From an uncultured Actinomycetes bacterium (GTDB lineage Bacteria > Actinomycetota > Actinomycetes > Nanopelagicales > Nanopelagicaceae): a DNA stretch of 64,000 nucleotides. The DNA lies in assembly GCA_937876245.1 (NCBI GenBank), contig CALEGP010000009.1, positions 40,527 through 104,526 of the forward strand, given 5' to 3'. Below are positions 57,686 to 64,000 of the stretch, piece after piece (within the stretch, counting starts at the first letter, position 1; every line of letters starts with the position of its first letter). Under the pieces are notes generated by a model. That model was not told the DNA's origin. It did no database searches and was given only the letters and a program-made list of their open reading frames with translations. The translations under genes and the position numbers were made by a program.

Positions 57686-57729
57686 GGACTTTCCCCCTAA
57701 TCTTGCGGGCAAATCCCAGCCTAACTCTG

Positions 57730-57745
57730 TTCGCTTATAGGCGAA
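57730..57745. promoter_or_regulatory. Inverted repeat TTCGC-N6-GCGAA upstream of clpX (possible ClgR-type operator)
   Basis: Perfect 5-bp arms in the clpP2-clpX intergenic region, centred about 65 bp upstream of the proposed clpX start. Confidence 0.4.
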
Positions 57746-57754
57746 TTCTATTTC

Positions 57755-58399
57755 TTATTCTTTGGCAGATGCCTTACGGCTCACCATTACTTGATCAATA
57801 AGACCATATTCAACTGCTTCTGCTGCAGTAAGAATCTTGTCTCGCTCAATATCTTTTGTAATTTCTTCTGCGCTCTTTGTGGTGTGCTTAACCAACATCT
57901 CCTCAAGCAAGGTCCTCATACGCATAATTTCACGGGCTTGGATTTCGATATCAGATCCTTGGCCGCCACCTTCGCTATATGGCTGGTGGATCAATATCCG
58001 GGCATGCTCAAGGGCGTAACGCTTTCCTTTGGCGCCACCAGCAAGAAGTATTGCTGCCGCAGATGCCGCTTGTCCCAAACAGACTGTCATTACATCAGGG
58101 CGCACAAATTGCATGGTGTCATAAATTGCAGTCAGCGCCGTAAAAGATCCACCTGGTGAATTTATGTACATCATAATGTCGCGGTCAGGATCCATTGATT
58201 CCAGCGTTAACAGCTGGGCCATAACGTCGTTCGCCACAGTGTCATCGATAGCTTGGCCTAAGAAAATAATACGCTCTTCAAATAACTTCGTGTACGGATC
58301 TAAGCGCTTGTAACCATATGAAGTCTTTTCTTCAATGGTTGGAAGCACGTATCGACTAGTTAAATCGTTCACTTTATTCATCTCCATATTGTTTATCAT
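57755..58399 (-). CDS. clpP2: ATP-dependent Clp protease proteolytic subunit (ClpP2-type)
   Basis: [54 protein letters not shown]. Confidence 0.95.
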   Translation of the reverse strand: MINNMEMNKVNDLTSRYVLPTIEEKTSYGYKRLDPYTKLFEERIIFLGQAIDDTVANDVMAQLLTLESMDPDRDIMMYINSPGGSFTALTAIYDTMQFVRPDVMTVCLGQAASAAAILLAGGAKGKRYALEHARILIHQPYSEGGGQGSDIEIQAREIMRMRTLLEEMLVKHTTKSAEEITKDIERDKILTAAEAVEYGLIDQVMVSRKASAKE

Positions 58400-59013
58400 T
58401 TTGCAGTTCCACCACTTCCTGAAACCTGTCCAGCAGAGCGGACAACATGGTCAACAAAGCCATAATCTTTTGCTTCCTCTGCCGTAAACCAACGGTCGCG
58501 ATCTGAATCGGCTTCGATAGTCTCAGGCTTTTGGCCAGTGTGGAATGAAATCAATTCAGCCATTTTCTTCTTAGTAAATGACATCTGCTCCGCTTGAATT
58601 TTGATATCTGATGCTGTGCCCCCGATACCGCCTGAAGGTTGGTGCATCATGATTCTTGCATGTGGAAGTGCGTAGCGTTTTCCGGCTGCTCCTGCACAAA
58701 GCAAGAACTGACCCATAGAAGCCGCAAGGCCCATTGCAACTGTTGCAACATCATTCTTGATGTATTGCATCGTGTCATAAATCGCCATACCCGCAGAAAT
58801 TGATCCACCAGGCGAATTTATGTAAAGAAAAATGTCTTTATCTGGATCTTCAGCGGCCAGAAGAAGTAATTGGGCTGAGATCGCGTTCGCCATCGAATCT
58901 TCAACGACTGAACCTAGGAAGATAATGCGCTCTTTTAACAGACGGTTATAGACCTGATCATCTAGGCCGCCACTTGGTGCTGATCCCGCGAGACGCGGTG
59001 TAATGAGATCCAC
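58396..59013 (-). CDS. clpP1: ATP-dependent Clp protease proteolytic subunit (ClpP1-type)
   Basis: [57 protein letters not shown]. Confidence 0.95.
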   Translation of the reverse strand: MDLITPRLAGSAPSGGLDDQVYNRLLKERIIFLGSVVEDSMANAISAQLLLLAAEDPDKDIFLYINSPGGSISAGMAIYDTMQYIKNDVATVAMGLAASMGQFLLCAGAAGKRYALPHARIMMHQPSGGIGGTASDIKIQAEQMSFTKKKMAELISFHTGQKPETIEADSDRDRWFTAEEAKDYGFVDHVVRSAGQVSGSGGTAK

Positions 59014-59148
59014 AACTTCCTCCTGAATATTTATTTAAGTAGTAATGACACTAACAATGTTTCGGGGAAAATGCTTCCGCAATTCGACAAATACCTCGCT
59101 CGAGCTGTTCGCCCTAAGAGAAAGGCTAGAGAAAGACAGGTAAAAGAA

Positions 59149-60462
59149 TTATTCGGCGTCCGTTGGAGCAGGTTCAGCTATCTCAGCCGCCTCAGCTTCT
59201 TTAGGTGCCAATTCTTCAAGGTCAACTTTCTTGCCTGAAGTCGTTACGACCTTCACGCGAGCAAGAACTCCAGCCAGCGCCTTCGCTCTTGAAACCTCTG
59301 CAACCATGGTTGTAATTTGGCCCGCATCAGATACTTCCTTGATGAACTGATCTGGCGTCATTCCATAACGCTGAGATGCGCGGACTAGGTATTCAGTCAA
59401 TTCGTTCTCATTAACTGAAACTCTTTCGGCCGCAACAATATTGTCGAAGAGGATTTCTTGTGTTAGGGACTTGGTAACTTCTTCAGTTACTTCCTTGCGA
59501 TGCTCAGCATCCTCAAGGCGCCCTTCCTTTTCAAGATGTTCATTTACTTCATCTTCAATAATGTTAGCTGGGAGTGGAATTTCTACTTCTGCAATTAACT
59601 TTTCAACCAAAAGATCGCGGGCATGCGAGCCCTGTTCAAGGTGCTTCACGCGTTCAAGTCGGGCCTGTATGTCGGTTCGTAATTCTGCGAGAGTCTCAAA
59701 TTCAGAGCCCAACTTTGCAAACTCATCATTTAACTCTGGGAGATCGCGATGTTTTACCGCCTTAACAGTCGCATCCACTGCGCCCTTCTCGTCATCTTTT
59801 TGACCAACGAGTTGAGTGTCGAAGCGTTTTGATTCGCCAGCCTTTAAGCCAATTAGTGCTTCATCTAGGCCATCAACCATGCGGTTTGTGCCTACCTCGT
59901 AAGAAATATCATTAGCTGTTCCGCCATCAACGGCCTCACCATTGATAGTTGCAATCAAATCCAGTGAAACAAAATCACCATTCTCTACAGCTTTTTCAAC
60001 TGTAGTTAAGGTACCGAAGCGAGCACGCAACAAGTCAACTTGCTCGGCAACTTCATCATCGGAAATTACAACATCTTCAACCGTCAGAGTAATCTTTGAA
60101 AAATCTGGAAGTTTAAGTTCTGGGCGAACATCAACCTCTGCGGTAAATGAGAACTTCTCCCGGTCAACCAATTCAGTGATTTCAATATTTGGTCGTCCTA
60201 TAACAAAAACGTTCTGTTCTTTTAGCGCTGCAGCATAAAATGGTGAGATCGAAGAGTTGATTGCCTCATCCAAAATTGCCGGACGGCCAACGCGTTGCTC
60301 AACCATTGCTTGCGGAACTTTGCCTTTGCGAAAACCAGGGATGTTAATGCGCTCACCGAGCGACTTGTAAGCAGTTGCAATATGGGGCTCGAGTTCTTCG
60401 AAATTTACTTCAACTGAAAGTTTTACCCGTGTTGGGGAGAGAGTTTCAACTGCACTTTTCAC
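59149..60462 (-). CDS. tig: Trigger factor
   Basis: RVKLSVEVNFEELEPHIATAYKSLGERINIPGFRKGKVPQAMVEQRVG; GTG start. Confidence 0.96.
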   Translation of the reverse strand: MKSAVETLSPTRVKLSVEVNFEELEPHIATAYKSLGERINIPGFRKGKVPQAMVEQRVGRPAILDEAINSSISPFYAAALKEQNVFVIGRPNIEITELVDREKFSFTAEVDVRPELKLPDFSKITLTVEDVVISDDEVAEQVDLLRARFGTLTTVEKAVENGDFVSLDLIATINGEAVDGGTANDISYEVGTNRMVDGLDEALIGLKAGESKRFDTQLVGQKDDEKGAVDATVKAVKHRDLPELNDEFAKLGSEFETLAELRTDIQARLERVKHLEQGSHARDLLVEKLIAEVEIPLPANIIEDEVNEHLEKEGRLEDAEHRKEVTEEVTKSLTQEILFDNIVAAERVSVNENELTEYLVRASQRYGMTPDQFIKEVSDAGQITTMVAEVSRAKALAGVLARVKVVTTSGKKVDLEELAPKEAEAAEIAEPAPTDAE

Positions 60463-60498
60463 GTTGCTCCTAGCGTCATTTATTAATCAGATTTCTGG

Positions 60499-60571
60499 TC
60501 GGGGCGAGAGGATTCGAACCTCCGGTCTCCTGCTCCCAAAGCAGGCGCGCTAGCCACTACGCTACGCCCCG
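60499..60571 (-). tRNA. tRNA-Pro (anticodon TGG)
   Basis: CGGGGCG/CGCCCCG acceptor stem, anticodon loop TTTGGGA, GGTTCGAATCC T arm, 73 nt, no encoded CCA. Confidence 0.96.
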
Positions 60572-60585
60572 CGGCGTAAGTAGGA

Positions 60586-60613
60586 ATTCTAAACCCTAAA
60601 TTCCCTCTCTCAA
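60586..60613 (-). promoter_or_regulatory. Putative tRNA-Pro promoter TTGAGA-N16-TAGAAT
   Basis: -35 at 60613-60608, -10 at 60591-60586, upstream of tRNA-Pro. Confidence 0.6.
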
Positions 60614-60624
60614 ACCAAGGTAAA

Positions 60625-60653
60625 AAGGGCCCGAGGTTTCCCCCGAGCCCCTT
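60625..60653 (-). terminator. Terminator downstream of the purine permease
   Basis: Minus strand GGGGCTCGGGGGAAACCTCGGGCCC followed by TTTTT. Confidence 0.75.
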
Positions 60654-60672
60654 AAATTGCTAATTTACCTAA

Positions 60673-62109
60673 TTATCCGATCCAGGCATTAATTGGAGAG
60701 GTAAAGAAGTAGACCATGAATAGGATGGAGACCAAGAAGAGCAGCGGATGAACTTCCCGACGACGCCCTTGAATGATGCGAATCACAACATGGGAAACAA
60801 ATCCTGCGCCGATTCCTACAGAAATATTGTAGGTAAATGGCATCAAGATAATTGTTAGGAATGCAGGAATAGCAATTCCCTGATCAGCCCAATCCAAGTT
60901 CTTGATCTGTGTCATCATCAAGAATCCGACGACAACCAGTGCTGGAGTTGCGGCTTCGTATGGAATCACGGCAACTAGGGGGGCAAAGAAAGTAGTCAAC
61001 AGGAATAGAACTCCGGTTACAACCGATGCTAAGCCTGTACGAGCACCTTCCCCAACACCTGCAGCCGATTCGATATAGCTGGTGTTAGAAGAAATGCTTG
61101 CGGCGCCACCGGCCATTGCCGCCACGGAGTCAACGAAAAGAATCTTGTCGTTGTGTGGAACATTGCCTTCACCGTCAATTAAACCTGATTCATGGCCAAT
61201 TGCAGTAACAGTTCCTACCGTGTCAAAGAAGTCAGATAGCAATAGCGTAAATACCAGAAGAATTGCAGCTACGGCAGAAATCCGTCCAAATGAACCGAAG
61301 AGACTGAAGTGTCCAAGGATTCCAAAATCAGGCGCCGCGATAATGTCTGAAGGCATTTTAGGAACATTCAATCCCCAGCCCTTTGGATTTACATTTCCTG
61401 TGGCACCATCAAAGTTTGGTCCAATTTTAAATGCGGATTCGACTGCAATTGCGATAACCGTTGCAACAGCGATTGCAATAAGAATCGCGCCCTTAACTTT
61501 CTTCACCATCAAGCCAATCATCAAGAAAAGGCCAAATGCGAAGACAATAACTGGCCAGCCGACAAGAGTTCCGTTGTCGCCAAGTGTTACTGGTACTGGA
61601 CCAGAACCCGTGCGACGAACAAATCCTGCATCAACCAAACCAATAAGTGCAATGAAAAGACCGATACCAACCGAGATTGCGATCTTAAGTTGTGCCGGTA
61701 CGGCACGGAAAACTGCTGTTCTGAAACCAGTCAATACAAGAATTGTGATGATCAATCCTTCAAGCACAACAAGTCCCATTGCATCGGCCCATGACATCTT
61801 CGAAGCGATACCAACTGCTACGAAAGTGTTCAGACCTAAACCTGTTGCGAGCGCAAGTGGAAAGTTTCCAACTACGCCCATCAGGATTGTGAGAATTCCT
61901 GCCACTAGCGCAGTTGTTGCTGCAATAGCCGCAAGATTAGGAGTGTCTCCACCTCCGAGGAACTTTCCGTCGGCATCTTTTGAAAGACCGATGATCAACG
62001 GGTTAAGTGCCACGATATAAGCCATCGTGAAGAATGTGACGAATCCGCCACGAACTTCTCGGCCTACGGTTGAGCCACGTTCAGATATTTTGAAGTAACT
62101 ATCTAGCAT
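60673..62109 (-). CDS. NCS2-family (AzgA/PbuG-like) purine permease
   Basis: VGREVRGGFVTFFTMAYIVALNP, GLGLNTFVAVGI, SSNTSYIESAAGVGEGARTGL; start MLDSYFKISERGS at 62109 proposed. Confidence 0.92.
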   Translation of the reverse strand: MLDSYFKISERGSTVGREVRGGFVTFFTMAYIVALNPLIIGLSKDADGKFLGGGDTPNLAAIAATTALVAGILTILMGVVGNFPLALATGLGLNTFVAVGIASKMSWADAMGLVVLEGLIITILVLTGFRTAVFRAVPAQLKIAISVGIGLFIALIGLVDAGFVRRTGSGPVPVTLGDNGTLVGWPVIVFAFGLFLMIGLMVKKVKGAILIAIAVATVIAIAVESAFKIGPNFDGATGNVNPKGWGLNVPKMPSDIIAAPDFGILGHFSLFGSFGRISAVAAILLVFTLLLSDFFDTVGTVTAIGHESGLIDGEGNVPHNDKILFVDSVAAMAGGAASISSNTSYIESAAGVGEGARTGLASVVTGVLFLLTTFFAPLVAVIPYEAATPALVVVGFLMMTQIKNLDWADQGIAIPAFLTIILMPFTYNISVGIGAGFVSHVVIRIIQGRRREVHPLLFLVSILFMVYFFTSPINAWIG

Positions 62110-62397
62110 GGACGAACCCTTCTGATTTTGGTATCGGGGGTGTTTGCGACCCCGTGGGCATTCACGGCGCACAAGCCGGAGGAAGATAAAAGTGAGATTA
62201 GTCCTTACTAATTAGTAGGTCTCGAAAACACGCCCCAAATCTAAGAGAAAATTCATGCGTATTTGCCCTATTTAACTGGATAGGCATTTACCCCGCCCGG
62301 GCCGTGTAAACCGAATAGGTGAGTTATTCGTCCCTGTCTGAGGAGTCAAACCAATTACCTTTCGCCTGATCCAGCGGCTGCAGCCTGTGCGGCTTGG

Positions 62398-63558
62398 TTA
62401 GCCGTTAATCGCCGAGTCTGTATAGGCGTAAACACCACCCGAGGATTTAATCTTCGAGAAGTTATTAAAAATGTATTTCATATTTTGATTTGAAGGATCG
62501 AAGGTGTTGATCCATTTGCAGTCGTTGAAATAGGAACCATTGACGAGCTTCTCTTCGGTAATTAGTCCCCGCTCCATCATCAGAATCATTGCGGCAGCCT
62601 GCGGGTGTGTGTTTGAGTCAAGCTTCATGTTTGGCTCGGTGACCAAAGAGGCATGCAATCTAGCTAGAAGTCTCTGTTTGTGATCCGTTCTTCCCTCGTT
62701 CTTTGCTGCCATGTAGTGGCCAAAGTAATCGGCAGTACCTTCGGCAAACCAACGCATATAGTTCATCTTGTCTTCCTCTATCTTGAGGATTGGCGAACAT
62801 CTATTTAGAAGGTAGTTTGACATTCCATGATATGCCTCATGGAAGAAGGTTGTCTTTGCAGTGTATTTTGATTGCTCAGCAGTCCATGCCATCGTCACAG
62901 ACCTCGCATTAAAACACGGATCTGGTGCCGTTGCGACGTTGGCAGCTCCCTTGATCCATCGTTCGACTCGATCTGCACCATCGCTCAGATCAGCAGCAGA
63001 TTGCTCGCAGCCAATAGCAGCGTTAGCGACGAGGGAAGTCTGCCAAGTTCTGAAGTAGTTGGAGGCATCTTTAATTTCTGACGCGCTCAAAATATCGCTG
63101 TGTTCCGCGAAGGGGTCTCCCCCAAAAACTCCAGGGTCTGGCTCGTCATCCAGCTGCACACCAATGGGCCAAATTAATGACAAGAAGGATGTCGGCGGAT
63201 TTTTCATTTTGGCGATAGCGGCTTTAGTCCAGGCTAATAGTTCGTTGCTCGTAATTCCTGAAGCAAAACTTTTAGCCTCAAAAGTTGGGATTATGACTGA
63301 TTTTTGTACTGGATCAGAGCTATTTTCTTTTTCCGAAGCTTTATCTTTTACACCTGAGGCCGTGACTACTTTTGCCTCTTTGCGCCATACCAACTTCTTG
63401 CCTTTGGCTGTGCAAGTAAATTCCTTATTCTTCTTAACTTTTATCTGTCCAACTACTTTGCATTTAGCTCCAGCTTTAACCGCAGCGCTTACCGGCACAG
63501 CCGTCGCACTTACGGACAAGACGAGAATGGTCAGAACTCCTATTAAGCGTAACTTCAT
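62398..63558 (-). CDS. Secreted putative zinc metallopeptidase with N-terminal AGAKC...FTC...LVW module
   Basis: Signal peptide; HEAYHGMSNYLL followed by WFAEGTADYFGHY (HEXXH plus downstream EGxxD, gluzincin-like arrangement). Confidence 0.65.
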   Translation of the reverse strand: MKLRLIGVLTILVLSVSATAVPVSAAVKAGAKCKVVGQIKVKKNKEFTCTAKGKKLVWRKEAKVVTASGVKDKASEKENSSDPVQKSVIIPTFEAKSFASGITSNELLAWTKAAIAKMKNPPTSFLSLIWPIGVQLDDEPDPGVFGGDPFAEHSDILSASEIKDASNYFRTWQTSLVANAAIGCEQSAADLSDGADRVERWIKGAANVATAPDPCFNARSVTMAWTAEQSKYTAKTTFFHEAYHGMSNYLLNRCSPILKIEEDKMNYMRWFAEGTADYFGHYMAAKNEGRTDHKQRLLARLHASLVTEPNMKLDSNTHPQAAAMILMMERGLITEEKLVNGSYFNDCKWINTFDPSNQNMKYIFNNFSKIKSSGGVYAYTDSAING

Positions 63559-63564
63559 ACCTTG

Positions 63565-63570
63565 ACTATA
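63565..63570 (-). promoter_or_regulatory. Putative -10 box TATAGT, 6 nt before the metallopeptidase ATG
   Basis: Minus strand reads TATAGT-caaggt-ATG. Confidence 0.55.
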
Positions 63571-63580
63571 GGCCGTTAAA

Positions 63581-63608
63581 GGTTAAGGGTTAAGGGTTAA
63601 GGGTTAAA
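63581..63608. repeat. Heptameric tandem repeat (GGTTAAG)x3 + GGTTAAA
   Basis: ggttaag ggttaag ggttaag ggttaaa, 23 bp upstream of the metallopeptidase start. Confidence 0.95.
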
Positions 63609-63609
63609 A

Positions 63610-63759
63610 TTAGTTATTTTTATTCTTAAACCATGCCCAGGCCCAAATACCAAGAAACATAAAGGCCGAGAACGGATAAAAAATAATACATGCAATCACG
63701 AGCAGGACAAGAAGGATTCTTTGTTGCTTACTCAGCTCGCTCCAGCTAATTCTTCTCAT
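63610..63759 (-). CDS. Small single-TM protein, 49 aa
   Basis: Uninterrupted ATG..TAA ORF MRRISWSELSKQQRILLVLLVIACIIFYPFSAFMFLGIWAWAWFKNKNN; below the 60-aa cutoff of the supplied track. Confidence 0.55.
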   Translation of the reverse strand: MRRISWSELSKQQRILLVLLVIACIIFYPFSAFMFLGIWAWAWFKNKNN

Positions 63760-63946
63760 GGCTAGATCGTCCCACTAATGTGCCAATAAGGCGTTGAAAA
63801 TAAGAAAAATACCAGTGATTTGCCAGATCCGAAGGAGATCAGTGGTTTTCTACCGTGGCGTAAGGTGTAACATCTCCCCTGGATTCACGCTTAAAATCGT
63901 GAGTCTGCACGATACATTTCTGTCTTGCGCTTAGATTTTAACAAGT

Positions 63947-64000
63947 GCGGGTGTAGCTCAATGGTAGAGCCCCAGCCTTCCAAGCTGGCCATGCCGGTTC
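63947..64000 (+). tRNA. tRNA-Gly (anticodon TCC), truncated by window end
   Basis: GCGGGTG acceptor 5' strand, GTAGCTCAATGGTAGAGC D arm, CCAGC-CTTCCAA-GCTGG anticodon arm, GCCGGTTC T arm start. Confidence 0.93.

Noticed and set aside
61082-62020. 312-aa plus-strand ORF opposite the purine permease
   Set aside because: Antisense to a clear NCS2 gene; composition (Pro/Ser/Thr/Ile-rich, no domain) is that of a mirror frame.
62110-62397. Purine/xanthine riboswitch upstream of the NCS2 permease
   Set aside because: I see no recognisable purine riboswitch core; only scattered short inverted repeats. An Infernal scan would settle it.
62310-62400. Frameshifted C-terminal extension of the metallopeptidase (frame ending NQAAQAAAAGSGER*) or other short frames here
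   Set aside because: Annotated C-terminus is plausible; the alternative frames are short and lack start or homology support I can verify.

Overview
This is a low-GC actinobacterial chromosome segment. Gene order and the short secreted 'AGAKC...FTC...LVW' module suggest a streamlined freshwater lineage (Ca. Nanopelagicales/acI-like); that placement is inference. The window is almost entirely core genome, mostly on the minus strand: ylxR-nusA-rimP, proS-ispG-rseP-dxr, rlmN-cdsA-frr-pyrH-tsf-rpsB, xerC, a branched-chain amino acid cluster (cimA, ilvE, leuB, serA, ilvC, ilvN, ilvB, ilvD), gatCAB, proA/proB-obg-rpmA-rplU-rne, rodA-mrdA-mreDCB, ndk-folC-valS, clpX-clpP2-clpP1-tig, tRNA-Pro, a purine permease and a secreted HEXXH protein, ending in a truncated tRNA-Gly. 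The one accessory-looking block is a polyamine uptake/catabolism island (about 7.98-17.87 kb). I found no CRISPR array, transposon, prophage or recognisable defence system. The most interesting signals are non-coding: (1) a recurrent TANNNT -10 box placed 5-8 nt (mostly exactly 6 nt) before the start codon of many first-in-unit genes, implying widespread leaderless transcription; (2) a shared symmetric -10 in the 19-bp dxr/gabT divergent gap; (3) an unannotated ilvB leader peptide (MISVVVIGERTL) with an attenuator-like hairpin; (4) a multi-stem leader candidate upstream of rpsB; (5) a telomere-like heptamer repeat in the promoter region of the secreted metallopeptidase candidate.
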